Source of the DNA: Terriglobia bacterium
Lineage (GTDB): Bacteria; Acidobacteriota; Terriglobia; Bryobacterales; Bryobacteraceae
Length of the DNA stretch: 64,000 nt
Assembly (NCBI GenBank): GCA_020073305.1
Contig: JAIQFK010000010.1
Location: 215,568-279,567 of the forward strand
Direction: 5' to 3'
Position numbers and translations under genes: made by a program. Each line of letters starts with the position of its first letter. The stretch's first letter is position 1. Below the pieces are notes generated by a model that worked only from the letters and a program-made list of their open reading frames with translations, made no database searches and was not told where the DNA came from. This document shows positions 17,954 through 25,850 of this stretch, piece after piece.

Positions 17954-17991
17954 CTGTACTGGTTACATTGCAATTGATCTGCATCTGTACT
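17954..17991. promoter_or_regulatory. Candidate MocR operator: direct repeats CTGTACT
   Basis: Two identical CTGTACT copies lie at 17954-17960 and 17985-17991 in the same orientation, 31 bases apart start to start, about three DNA turns. They sit between the MocR gene and the divergent GNAT gene. MocR regulators are known to bind direct repeats, so this fits, but no binding is shown by sequence alone. Confidence 0.5.
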
Positions 17992-18040
17992 TATCAGGCC
18001 GCAATCCTTACTATTGGGTTCTGGAAAAGGAGACTGGAGC

Positions 18041-18565
18041 TTGACCACGAAACTGAAGGCCGGAAACTTCCAATTCGTCAACCGTCTCACTGGCGCGCAA
18101 ATCGAACAGTTGTGGCGGATGTATCAGGGCGAATGGTGGAGCCGCGGCCGGAATATCAACGACGTCCGCCGAGCGGTCGAGCACTCCGACCTGGTGTTCG
18201 CTTACTGTGTAGCGGAAACCGGCCGGCTGGCCGCCTTCACGCGCGTCCTCACCGATTTCGTGTACAAGGCCGTACTCTTCGACGTGATTGTCGACCGCCC
18301 CTACCGCGATCTCGGTCTGGGGCGCACGTTGCTGGAGGCCGTGACCTCTCACCCCGCGCTGTTGTTCGTCGAACACATTGAGCTGTACTGCCGCCCGGAA
18401 CTGATTCCCTTTTACGAGCAGTGGGGCTTCACTGCCCACCTGGGCAAACTCTGTTTCATGCGCAGGACCCCAGAGCCGCTAAGCCGCAGCGCGCCCGGGA
18501 CATCCCAGACACAGATCTGGCCTTCCGCATTGACGAGATCCTGTACAAGTGACGGTGTTCGTTGA
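18041..18565 (+). CDS. GNAT family N-acetyltransferase
   Basis: About 174 residues from TTG 18041, which has AAGGAG nine bases upstream; GTG/ATG alternatives near 18014 are weaker. The acetyl-CoA site is FDVIVDRPYRDLGLGRTLLE (motif A, R/QxxGxG/A pattern), followed by LYCRPELIPFYEQWGF, the standard GNAT end. It is divergent from a MocR regulator and probably its target. The last 30 or so residues (after CFMRR) are not family-like. In another frame the same DNA ends FRIDEILYK with a TGA that overlaps the PIN gene's GTG start, so a frameshift near the 3' end is possible. The substrate amine is unknown. Confidence 0.82.
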   Translation: MTTKLKAGNFQFVNRLTGAQIEQLWRMYQGEWWSRGRNINDVRRAVEHSDLVFAYCVAETGRLAAFTRVLTDFVYKAVLFDVIVDRPYRDLGLGRTLLEAVTSHPALLFVEHIELYCRPELIPFYEQWGFTAHLGKLCFMRRTPEPLSRSAPGTSQTQIWPSALTRSCTSDGVR

Positions 18566-18940
18566 TAGCGGCTACTACGTCGCCTTCCTGGTGCCGCGCG
18601 ATCAGTGGTTTCAGAAGGCTGAAGAGGCCGGTCGCTCAGAATTCCGCGGGGTGACTTCGTCTGTGGTGTCAATGAGACCGTCTCGCTGCTCCAGGCTCGA
18701 GGTTTACTCCCAACCGCTCTGGCGTGGCTACAGGGGATTCGCGAGGACCCGAATACGCAGATCGTCTACGCCGACCCCGTGCTCCAGTCGGAAGCCTGGG
18801 ACTTATTCCATCGCTGGCGCAGTTCCGGCGCAAACCCGGTCGATTGCGCCAGCTTCGCGGTCATGCGACGGCTGAACATCAAGAAGGCGTTTACTTTCGA
18901 TCAGCACTTCCGGACCGCAGGTTTTGAAATCTTGCGTTGA
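18549..18940 (+). pseudogene. PIN-domain toxin gene broken by a frameshift
   Basis: The first frame from GTG 18549 gives VFVDSGYYVAFLVPRDQWF, a PIN N-terminus with its first catalytic Asp. After about 18650 the family sequence continues in another frame: GVNETVSLLQARG (second acidic residue), then NPVDCASFAVMRRLNIKKAF and TFDQHF, ending in a TGA at 18938-18940. One base lost or two gained near 18645-18655 explains it. PIN toxins are Mg2+-dependent RNases; as read, this one cannot make a complete domain. No intact antitoxin gene lies upstream. A sequencing error is possible, but a second broken toxin-antitoxin pair occurs in this window. Confidence 0.8.
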
Positions 18941-18948
18941 AAGTTGGG

Positions 18949-18977
18949 TTGCGCCAGCCAGTCCAAAATGGTATGCT
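18949..18977 (+). promoter_or_regulatory. Candidate sigma-70 promoter of pdxR
   Basis: TTGCGC (18949-18954) and TATGCT (18972-18977) are separated by exactly 17 bases. Initiation would fall near 18984, only a few bases before the GTG at 18987, so the pdxR message may be leaderless. Confidence 0.5.
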
Positions 18978-18986
18978 CGATTCGCA

Positions 18987-20468
18987 GTGGTTCCCAAACC
19001 TCATCTCGACCCTCAGTCGGAGGTGCCGCTCTATCAGCAGTTGTGCAGGCATTTCACGGGACTTATCCAGTCCGGTTCTTTGAGGCGAGGAGAACGGCTG
19101 CCGCCAACTCGGGAATTGGCTGGCCTGCTTGGCCTGAACCGAACCACTGTGTCGGCCGCCTATGAGTTGCTGGAATCAGAAGGGCTGATCACCGGACAGG
19201 TGGGCCGCGGGAGTTTCGTGACCGGTGGCGATCCGGGAGACGGCGCAGGGCTGAACTGGAATGCGATTTTGGAGGCCAGTCACGTCACTTCGATCCAACC
19301 GGCTTGGAAGGCCGGCGCCGACGCCATCAGCTTTGCCGTTTCGCGACCGTCCGAAGAACTGTTCCCGGTGGATGATTTTCGCGCGAGCTGTGAAGAAGTG
19401 ATGGCCGGTCCGGATTTTGCGTCCGTGCTGCAGCTTGGTTCGCCGGGCGGGTATGAGCCGCTGCGCCAGTATCTGATCGAGGAATCGCGGCAGGAGGGCG
19501 TGCTGCGGCCGAGTGACGATCTGATGATCACTACCGGATGCCAGCAGGCCCTCGATCTGGTGCGGCGGGTCGTGCTGCAGCCGGGAGACAAGGTTCTGGT
19601 CGAGGAGCCCGTTTATCCGGGTCTGAAGAATCTGTTCCTGGAGTCCGGCGCCGATCTCACGGGAATTCCTGTCCAGACGAACGGCATGGACGCCGCCCAG
19701 CTTGAACGGGCGCTGGCCAAAGCCCGCTACAAAGCGCTTGTGATAACGCCCAACTTCCAGAACCCGACCGGCGCCACCGTGAGCCGCGCGGGCCGCGAGT
19801 CGATTCTGCGCCTCACGCACAACGCAGGTGCGGTGCTGATCGAAAACGATATCTACGGCGAGTTGCGGTACGAGGGCGAGTCGCTGCCGACCCTCAAGCA
19901 GATGGATCCAACGGGCGACAGCATTCTACTGCGGAGCTTTTCCAAGATTTCGTTCCCGGGCTTGCGCGTGGGTTGGGTCATGGGGCCGCGCGCTCTCATT
20001 GGGCGCATGATGGAAGCCAAACAACTGTCCGACCTGCACAGCGATCAGCTCTCACAGGCTACGCTGCTCCACTTCGCGCTCTCGGGCCGTTTGCGCGCTC
20101 ATCACGCGCATATTTTGCAGGCCGGTGGGGAGCGCTTGAAAGCCGCCGTCGCGGCGTGTGAGCGTTACTTGCCCGGTGGGACGCGGTTCACTCGCCCGCA
20201 AGGGGGTATGAATCTGTGGGTGCGTCTGCCCGAGCCTCTCGACACCAGCGAGCTACTGGGGCGGGCTCATCACGAGGGCGTCGGCTACTTGCCGGGAAAG
20301 TACTTCGCCGTAAACCGGCCGGAGCCGGGCTCCCTGCGGCTGAGCTTCGCGGGCGTCGATCCGGTGCGCATCGAAAAAGGCATCAAAATTCTGGGAGAGA
20401 TTTTTTCAACTGAGCTGGAACGGCAGATTGCTTCCCGTGAGCGGGAACCCGCGCCGGCGATGGTTTGA
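18987..20468 (+). CDS. pdxR: PdxR-like MocR regulator of vitamin B6 synthesis
   Basis: About 493 residues from GTG 18987; upstream residues of the longer frame (from 18924) overlap the promoter and the broken PIN gene. The N-terminal GntR helix-turn-helix has PLYQQLCRHF, LPPTRELAGLLGLNRTTVSA and VGRGSFVTGG. The aminotransferase-like domain has ITTGCQQALDLV, NPTGATVSRAGRE and the PLP-binding SFSKISFPGLRVGW. It lies 14 bases before pdxS in the same direction. PdxR proteins bind PLP and control pdxST, so this is very probably that regulator. Being in the operon with its target, rather than divergent, would make control autoregulatory. Confidence 0.88.
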   Translation: MVPKPHLDPQSEVPLYQQLCRHFTGLIQSGSLRRGERLPPTRELAGLLGLNRTTVSAAYELLESEGLITGQVGRGSFVTGGDPGDGAGLNWNAILEASHVTSIQPAWKAGADAISFAVSRPSEELFPVDDFRASCEEVMAGPDFASVLQLGSPGGYEPLRQYLIEESRQEGVLRPSDDLMITTGCQQALDLVRRVVLQPGDKVLVEEPVYPGLKNLFLESGADLTGIPVQTNGMDAAQLERALAKARYKALVITPNFQNPTGATVSRAGRESILRLTHNAGAVLIENDIYGELRYEGESLPTLKQMDPTGDSILLRSFSKISFPGLRVGWVMGPRALIGRMMEAKQLSDLHSDQLSQATLLHFALSGRLRAHHAHILQAGGERLKAAVAACERYLPGGTRFTRPQGGMNLWVRLPEPLDTSELLGRAHHEGVGYLPGKYFAVNRPEPGSLRLSFAGVDPVRIEKGIKILGEIFSTELERQIASREREPAPAMV

Positions 20469-20482
20469 GATAAAGGAGAGAT

Positions 20483-21367
20483 ATGTATCTTGACGACACG
20501 TTTCGCGTAAAAGTTGGACTGGCGGAGATGCTCAAGGGCGGCGTCATCATGGACGTGACAAATGCGGAGCAGGCACTGATCGCCGAGAAGGCGGGAGCGA
20601 CAGCCGTGATGGCGCTCGAACGCGTCCCCGCCGATATCCGGAAGGAAGGCGGCGTGGCCCGCATGGCGCCTATCAGCAAGATCCGCGAGATCATGCACAC
20701 CGTCAGCATTCCCGTAATGGCCAAAGCCCGGATCGGCCATTTCATGGAGGCGCGCATTCTGGAAGCGCTTGGCGTCGATTATGTCGATGAGAGCGAAGTG
20801 CTCACGCCAGCCGATGAAGAACATCATATCGACAAGCGCGCGTTCAAAGTTCCGTTTGTGTGCGGTGCACGGAATCTGGGTGAGGCCTTGCGGCGGATCG
20901 CCGAAGGCGCAGCCATGATTCGCACCAAAGGGGAAGCGGGCTCGGGCAACATCGTCGAGGCGGTGCGGCACATGCGCACCATCCAGAAGGAGATGAAGCA
21001 GCTCACCGTGCTGGGCAAGGAGGAACTGGTGGCGGAGTCCAAGAAACTACAGGCTCCGCTGGAGCTGGTGGAGCACGTGGCGCAAACCGGCAAGTTGCCC
21101 GTACCTAATTTCTCAGCGGGAGGCATCGCCACGCCGGCGGATGCCGCGCTGGTGATGCAACTGGGCGCCGAGGCGGTGTTCGTGGGTTCGGGGATCTTCA
21201 AGTCCGACGATCCGGAGGCGCGGGCGCGCGCCATCGTGAAGGCAGCGACTTACTTCAACGATCCGCAGAAGCTGCTCGAAGCCAGCGAAGAACTGGGAAT
21301 CGGCATGCACGGCATCGACATATCGAAACTGCAGGAATCGGAGTTGCTGCAGACGCGAGGCTGGTAG
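20483..21367 (+). CDS. pdxS: Pyridoxal 5'-phosphate synthase, synthase subunit PdxS
   Basis: 294 residues, full length. It condenses ribose 5-phosphate, glyceraldehyde 3-phosphate and ammonia from PdxT to PLP in a cytoplasmic 12:12 complex. Seen: the N-terminal [19 protein letters not shown] with catalytic D24, K81 in [29 protein letters not shown], and the phosphate-binding [11 protein letters not shown] and [20 protein letters not shown] segments. GGAGAG upstream of ATG 20483 is a good ribosome site. pdxT begins at the base after its stop, so the two subunits are translationally coupled. Confidence 0.98.
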   Translation: MYLDDTFRVKVGLAEMLKGGVIMDVTNAEQALIAEKAGATAVMALERVPADIRKEGGVARMAPISKIREIMHTVSIPVMAKARIGHFMEARILEALGVDYVDESEVLTPADEEHHIDKRAFKVPFVCGARNLGEALRRIAEGAAMIRTKGEAGSGNIVEAVRHMRTIQKEMKQLTVLGKEELVAESKKLQAPLELVEHVAQTGKLPVPNFSAGGIATPADAALVMQLGAEAVFVGSGIFKSDDPEARARAIVKAATYFNDPQKLLEASEELGIGMHGIDISKLQESELLQTRGW

Positions 21368-21946
21368 ATGAAGAAGGTCGGTGTGCTGGCTCTGCAGGGC
21401 GATTTCGAAGCCCACAGCCGGGCGCTGGCTCGCGCGGGCGCTGAACCTGTCCTGGCCCGCGCCACCTCCGACCTGGACCGGCTCGACGGGCTGGTCATCC
21501 CCGGCGGCGAGAGCACCACCATGCTGAAGCTGATGAATGCTGAGGGCATGGTCCAGCCTCTGGTCGTGTTCGGCCAGAAACGCCCGATTTTCGGGACTTG
21601 TGCCGGTGCGATCCTGTTGGCCTCGGAGGTGACCCATCCGGCCCAACAGAGCCTCGGACTCATGGATCTGACGGTGGAGCGCAACGCCTACGGCCGCCAG
21701 ATCGATAGCCGGGTGGCGCACGTGACGCCGGAACCCGATTTTGCGCAACGCACGCAGCCTGGCGATCTCGAAGCGGTTTTTATTCGCGCACCGATCATCC
21801 GCCGCGTTGGAGCCAACGCCAAAGTGCTTGTGGCGTATCAGGGCGACCCCGTCCTGGTGGAACAGGGTCGCCATCTGGTGGCCACGTTTCATCCGGAACT
21901 CAGCTCCGATTCCCGGGTACACGAGCTTTTTGTTTCCAAACTGTGA
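21368..21946 (+). CDS. pdxT: Pyridoxal 5'-phosphate synthase, glutaminase subunit PdxT
   Basis: 192 residues, normal length. The class I glutamine amidotransferase triad is C78 in FGTCAGAILLA with H175 and E177 in TFHPELS. The oxyanion/substrate loop is VIPGGESTTM. It hydrolyses glutamine and channels ammonia to PdxS. The start codon directly abuts the pdxS stop. Its own TGA overlaps the GTG of the phosphatase gene (GTGA), so regulator, both PLP synthase subunits and the phosphatase form one operon. Confidence 0.97.
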   Translation: MKKVGVLALQGDFEAHSRALARAGAEPVLARATSDLDRLDGLVIPGGESTTMLKLMNAEGMVQPLVVFGQKRPIFGTCAGAILLASEVTHPAQQSLGLMDLTVERNAYGRQIDSRVAHVTPEPDFAQRTQPGDLEAVFIRAPIIRRVGANAKVLVAYQGDPVLVEQGRHLVATFHPELSSDSRVHELFVSKL

Positions 21947-22362
21947 AACCGCAAAAACGCAAGAGAGTGCTGTTCGTCTGTGTGGGAAACTGCTGCCGCA
22001 GCCAGATGGCGGAGGGCTTCGCCACTCACCACGGCAGCGATGTCCTGACGGCGGAGAGCGCCGGGCTGGCGCCGGCCGGGGTCGTGGTGGATCAGACGGT
22101 CCGGTCGATGTCAGGAAAGAACATCGATATTTCCAGCCATTACTCCAAAGCCTTCCGGATCGATGAGGCAAACGATTTCGATCTCGTCGTGAACATGAGC
22201 GGCTACGACCTTCCGCAGGGTATTGGCGTCCCGGTGGTCGAGTGGGACGTTCCGGATCCCATCGGCGAGTCCGATGAAGTCTACGTCACGGTTCGGGACC
22301 AGATCGAAACGTTGGTGATGCAACTTGTTGCGGAGCTGCGGCGCAGGGCGCCCAAGGCCTGA
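21943..22362 (+). CDS. Low-molecular-weight phosphotyrosine phosphatase/ArsC-like protein
   Basis: 139 residues from GTG 21943. The P-loop CVGNCCRS gives C13-x5-R19; D105 in WDVPDP is the general acid. SAGLAPAG, IDISSHYSKAF and VRDQIETLV match the thioredoxin-linked ArsC branch of the fold. Positions that hold the redox cysteines of that ArsC (Cys82, Cys89) are V82 and D89, inside NMSGYDLP, so the disulfide relay is missing. It may be a phosphatase rather than an arsenate reductase; C17 and C18 in the P-loop could offer another thiol. It is translationally coupled to pdxT, which points to a phosphate ester or a protein target in PLP metabolism, an inference. Confidence 0.85.
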   Translation: MKPQKRKRVLFVCVGNCCRSQMAEGFATHHGSDVLTAESAGLAPAGVVVDQTVRSMSGKNIDISSHYSKAFRIDEANDFDLVVNMSGYDLPQGIGVPVVEWDVPDPIGESDEVYVTVRDQIETLVMQLVAELRRRAPKA

Positions 22363-22442
22363 AATCGACCGCTTTCGCCATAAGTCAGGTTGCCGAACCA
22401 GGTTTATGAGGGGCCCCCTTGCGCGTGGGTGTCTGTTTTCGT

Positions 22443-22468
22443 AATAATCGTGTTACACGGTGATTATT
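22443..22468. promoter_or_regulatory. AT-rich imperfect dyad, possible operator
   Basis: AATAATC (22443-22449) and GATTATT (22462-22468) are inverted repeats enclosing an inner GTGT/ACAC pair; a three-base offset makes the dyad imperfect. It is AT-rich in a GC-rich region and lies 24 bases before the start of the next gene. It may be a regulator site or a weak hairpin. Confidence 0.35.
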
Positions 22469-22491
22469 TTCAGGAAACGGGAGTCCTCCTA

Positions 22492-22851
22492 GTGCCGGCT
22501 GCAGCGAGGAAGTGTGCCTTGGTTTGCGCTCTGAGTGCCTGTTTGGACAATTCGCAAAAGCGCGCAACGAGGCGCTTTTTGCGGGGCTTGGCTACCGACG
22601 AGATGCAATACATCGCCGAGTTCTTAGGAGCGTGCATTCTCGAAACCGGCGGGCGATGCCGAGGCAGCCGGGCGCAACTGGCGGAAGCCATCAAGCAGTT
22701 TGAGCACAGCCGGCGCAGCGCCATGACGCCCGAGTCCCATTGCGTGGGTTCCCGGCAGGATCAAGAGCACAAGATGATCCTCCTGCTCGAGTATCTGTGC
22801 CGTTCCGGTACGGTTCAGCAGCCCATGAGCGTCGCTGCCGGGCAAGGATAG
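22492..22851 (+). CDS. Hypothetical protein
   Basis: 119 residues from GTG 22492, chosen for a CGGGAG eight bases upstream; the frame is open back to 22390. No family recognised. The sequence is soluble and mostly helical, with RFLRGLATDEMQYIAEFLGA and a run around HKMILLLEYLCRSG, and several cysteines (CALVCALSACL near the N-terminus). It lies alone between the pdx operon and tRNA-Gln, downstream of an AT-rich dyad. The coherent helical pattern and the ribosome site support a real gene. Confidence 0.45.
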   Translation: MPAAARKCALVCALSACLDNSQKRATRRFLRGLATDEMQYIAEFLGACILETGGRCRGSRAQLAEAIKQFEHSRRSAMTPESHCVGSRQDQEHKMILLLEYLCRSGTVQQPMSVAAGQG

Positions 22852-22922
22852 GCCGACAACCCGTGTTTCCATCGCCGCGCCATGGCGGCAGCTCCTTAAG
22901 CCAATGTTAAAATAGAGCTTCC

Positions 22923-22996
22923 TGGGAGGTCGTCTAATGGTAAGACTGCAGACTCTGGATCTGCGTATCGGGGTTCGAGTCCCTGCCTCCCAGCCA
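22923..22996 (+). tRNA. tRNA-Gln (anticodon CTG)
   Basis: A full cloverleaf: acceptor TGGGAGG pairs with CCTCCCA; D arm GTC...GAC; anticodon stem GCAGA/TCTGC around loop CTCTGGA, giving anticodon CTG; T arm CGGGG/CCCTG around TTCGAGT; discriminator G with CCA encoded at 22994-22996. The isoacceptor reads CAG codons. No att-like duplication of its 3' end was seen next to it. Confidence 0.95.
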
Positions 22997-23060
22997 ATCC
23001 GGCCTGAGGCCTGACGCTCAGCCGCTCTCAAGAGCCCCTCGATCTTCAAAGAACTCAGCC

Positions 23061-24989
23061 TCACCTCACGTTGACCGTGACGGCATTCGCAGTTTGGCCA
23101 TCCACGGTGAGCACGATGTTCCCTTCGCCACTTCCGCGAAGGGTCAGAGGCAAGGCCAGGTTCACCTGATCCAGTCCCTCGAAACTCGGCTGAGGTCCCG
23201 CGTACTGGACGGGCACGCTGATGCCGTTGATGGTCACTCTAACGTTTGAAAGCGAGCTTCGATTCCGGATTCCGGTGCCGTATAACGTCAAGAAAACGGG
23301 CGTGTCCACGCCCAGATCGATGGGCGTCGAAACGCAGACAGACGCGCTACATTGAAAAACCGGCACGGGGGATTGGAAGTGAGAGTCCGACGCCTGCACG
23401 CGGATCGCTGTGGCCGCCGCTACTCCTTTCCCGTCGCTATTCATGCTGAACAGAGTGGGAGCCACGGCGGCGACCGTACCCGTCGTGGTCAAGGGCGTGG
23501 AACCGGAGTTTGAAATCGCATATGTGGCCACGTCGGCGGAGGTGCCTTGGGGGACGACGAAATTAATCTGCGACGGCGACACGTACATGAGCGGTGCGAT
23601 GCGTGGCGTCCCGACGGAATCCGTCACCGTGAGGGTGACACCACCCAACGACAGCGGCGGCGGTTGTGTGCCCGCCTGTTGGGGTGTGTCCGCGAGGTTC
23701 GATCCATAAATCGAAGCGATCGATTCCGGAGTCACGGCCGGGTTCGGCGCCGCCGCGGACTGCACGGCGAGCTGCGAGGCGACTCCGTAGTAGCGAGCCA
23801 TCCAGTACGGCAGAATATAGTCGATCCCCGCCGTTTCGATGAACCCGTCCCCGCCGCCCGCAAGCTGGAAAGGGTTCTCCTGCCACAAAAAATCGTCCGG
23901 TGGCCGCAGCGCGACTGGAACCGGCTGACATGCCTGGGTTCCGCAAACGGGAACGACGCCGTTCAGGTTTACCCCGATATCCCGTCGCGGCCTCTGCAAC
24001 CACTCGTTTAGGAGCGCCATGGTTTCGGCATCGCGGGCCGGATTTGCTCCGTTCAAACCGCGATCGATGATGTCGAAGAACGCATTCTCATGTCCGGTGG
24101 TGTGATTACGCAAAACATCGTACGCTTCCCGGTAAATCGTAATTGCGGAACTGCTCTCGAGCCGGATGAGATTGTAGGCGGAGATATAGTCCAGATTGAA
24201 TTTGAAGTACGACCCGTCGCTCGCCACGTCCACACCAACAGGAGCGAGCAGCGCTACGGCAAGCAAGATACGCTGTATGTCGTATGCTGTCGAAAACGCG
24301 CCAGCATTGACGTGCCGCCCGACCTGTAAGAACGTCAGGATTTCGTCGGGGCGAACCAGGAAAGTTGTGCTGACAGCGCCGTCCGGCATGACCACGGACC
24401 ATCCCTTGGTCTTAAGGAACTCAATCAAGCGGGTGGCCAGTTGGCTGATCGAGTCTCGCACACCAGGATCGTTCACCAGATCGTAGGCGACGCCCAACCC
24501 AAAGACGACGCCCGCGTACGCATCGCGTGATGTATTGCCGACCCAGAAATAACCAGCCGAGCTATTTGTGTAGATCCCGTTTGCTGCTTCCTCGCTCCGA
24601 ATGCCGGCTGCATAAGGCGAGCTCAATGGGACCAGACAGCGGGCCAGCAGGTTGGTGCCAGTCACGTCGGCCAGCGACTTAATCCCCGCAATCGCCTTTT
24701 TGACATTGTTCAGTGCATCCGGCGACTGCGTAACGTTGTACCGAAACGACTCAGCGGCGAGATAGTGTCCCGTCCAGATGGCCGAGTCGCCGCAACGCGT
24801 GTATCCCACGATTTGATGGCTGGCTGGCGCAGCAAAGATCGGATTCAGGATCGTTCCGAACGGCAAATGCAGGGCCTGAATGTTGGCAGAAATGGCGAGC
24901 GCGTCGGCCTCGGTGGCGTTCGCCCGAGCGCCCGACAGGAGCACCAAGGCACACCATCCAACAGCTAAGGTTAGTATTTTCCGATGCAC
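23061..24989 (-). CDS. Secreted protein with C-terminal TIGR03437 domain
   Basis: 642 residues with a signal peptide (ILTLAVGWCALVLLSGARANA). Residues about 25-400 form a helical, probably alpha/alpha-toroid-like domain of unknown role (GDSAIWTGHYLAAESFRYNV, then VGNTSRDAYAGVVFGLGVAY). About 410-642 is the TIGR03437 region, an immunoglobulin-like module common in Solibacter: SIASIYGSNLA, MYVSPSQINFVVPQG, VAAVAPTLF, LTLYGTGIRN and GLDQVNLALPLTLRGSGE. The domain is thought to mediate surface display or secretion. The N-terminal fold recalls polysaccharide-degrading enzymes, but catalytic residues cannot be assigned. It ends 64 bases from the tRNA gene on the opposite strand. Confidence 0.8.
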   Translation of the reverse strand: MHRKILTLAVGWCALVLLSGARANATEADALAISANIQALHLPFGTILNPIFAAPASHQIVGYTRCGDSAIWTGHYLAAESFRYNVTQSPDALNNVKKAIAGIKSLADVTGTNLLARCLVPLSSPYAAGIRSEEAANGIYTNSSAGYFWVGNTSRDAYAGVVFGLGVAYDLVNDPGVRDSISQLATRLIEFLKTKGWSVVMPDGAVSTTFLVRPDEILTFLQVGRHVNAGAFSTAYDIQRILLAVALLAPVGVDVASDGSYFKFNLDYISAYNLIRLESSSAITIYREAYDVLRNHTTGHENAFFDIIDRGLNGANPARDAETMALLNEWLQRPRRDIGVNLNGVVPVCGTQACQPVPVALRPPDDFLWQENPFQLAGGGDGFIETAGIDYILPYWMARYYGVASQLAVQSAAAPNPAVTPESIASIYGSNLADTPQQAGTQPPPLSLGGVTLTVTDSVGTPRIAPLMYVSPSQINFVVPQGTSADVATYAISNSGSTPLTTTGTVAAVAPTLFSMNSDGKGVAAATAIRVQASDSHFQSPVPVFQCSASVCVSTPIDLGVDTPVFLTLYGTGIRNRSSLSNVRVTINGISVPVQYAGPQPSFEGLDQVNLALPLTLRGSGEGNIVLTVDGQTANAVTVNVR

Positions 24990-25094
24990 GGCTCCGCTCA
25001 GGCCTGATTGCGCTGGGCCAACAGTCTTACGATGCGCGAAGGCGTCGCAACGTTTCGGATCCCCCCATCATCGCGGGAATTCACCAGCCTGGCG

Positions 25095-25712
25095 CTACCG
25101 GTTCTCAAAGAAAAGAAAATACTGATAAGGAAGTACGTTCAGCCGCTTGCTCAGCGCGAAACCTGCTTTTTGAAGCTCTGTGATCACGTCATCGTCGGAC
25201 AGTTTCATAGAGACGGGCGGCCCCACGGGTAATTCCTTCTTGAAGAAGTCGACGACGACGATACGGCCTCCGGGCTTCAGCGCCTGAGCCAGCTTCGCGT
25301 AATACGCGGGCCGGTTCTCAATGTGGTGCAGCACATCGCAGAAGAAAACAGTATCGATGGAGTGCTGCGGCAGATGCGGGTCATCCGGCGCGGCAAGAAC
25401 CGTTTCCAGGTTCGCGGGTGCTTTGGCGTGCGCGATAGCCAGAAGCTTTTCATCGATGTCCACGGCATAAACCTTGCCGGCGTGCTGGGCGAACCGGCGC
25501 GCGAAATACCCGGTGCCGGCTCCAATATCCGCCACAATCTCTGACGGTTTGAGTTCGAGTGCCATGACGACTTCGTGCGGCTTCTGCCACTCATCACGCG
25601 AGGGGTCTTCGAGCACCCGGGCGTACTCTTCCGAGGATGGCGGGTGATGCTGGTGCACGACCTGGCCCAGTGCCCCGAAGGTGAGAAGGAGCAAACAGGT
25701 GTAACACTTCAT
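25095..25712 (-). CDS. SAM-dependent methyltransferase with N-terminal signal sequence
   Basis: 205 residues. Residues 1-16 (MKCYTCLLLLTFGALG) look like a signal peptide. The enzyme part has motif I VADIGAGTGYFARRF, acidic loop VYAVDIDEKLL, motif II DTVFFCDVLHHI and motif III ALKPGGRIVVVDFF. Related acidobacterial proteins often have the same exported form. SAM is not expected in the periplasm, so either the leader is retained as a membrane anchor with the enzyme inside, or the true start is internal; no better start was found. The substrate is unknown. Confidence 0.8.
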   Translation of the reverse strand: MKCYTCLLLLTFGALGQVVHQHHPPSSEEYARVLEDPSRDEWQKPHEVVMALELKPSEIVADIGAGTGYFARRFAQHAGKVYAVDIDEKLLAIAHAKAPANLETVLAAPDDPHLPQHSIDTVFFCDVLHHIENRPAYYAKLAQALKPGGRIVVVDFFKKELPVGPPVSMKLSDDDVITELQKAGFALSKRLNVLPYQYFLFFENR

Positions 25713-25850
25713 GGGATCGCTCAGTTTTCCGAATCACCATGGTACCTTGAGCTTCGCGTGCTCAGTGAAAGACCCTCGAAGTATGGGGGGCGTCTCCTTC
25801 ACTGGCTGCGCCTCGTCTGCGAAATCGCGTGGAGAGACTCGGCCAGTAAA

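Noticed and set aside
22923..22996. tRNA-Gln as an integration site
   Set aside because: No integrase and no duplicated tRNA end are seen nearby.
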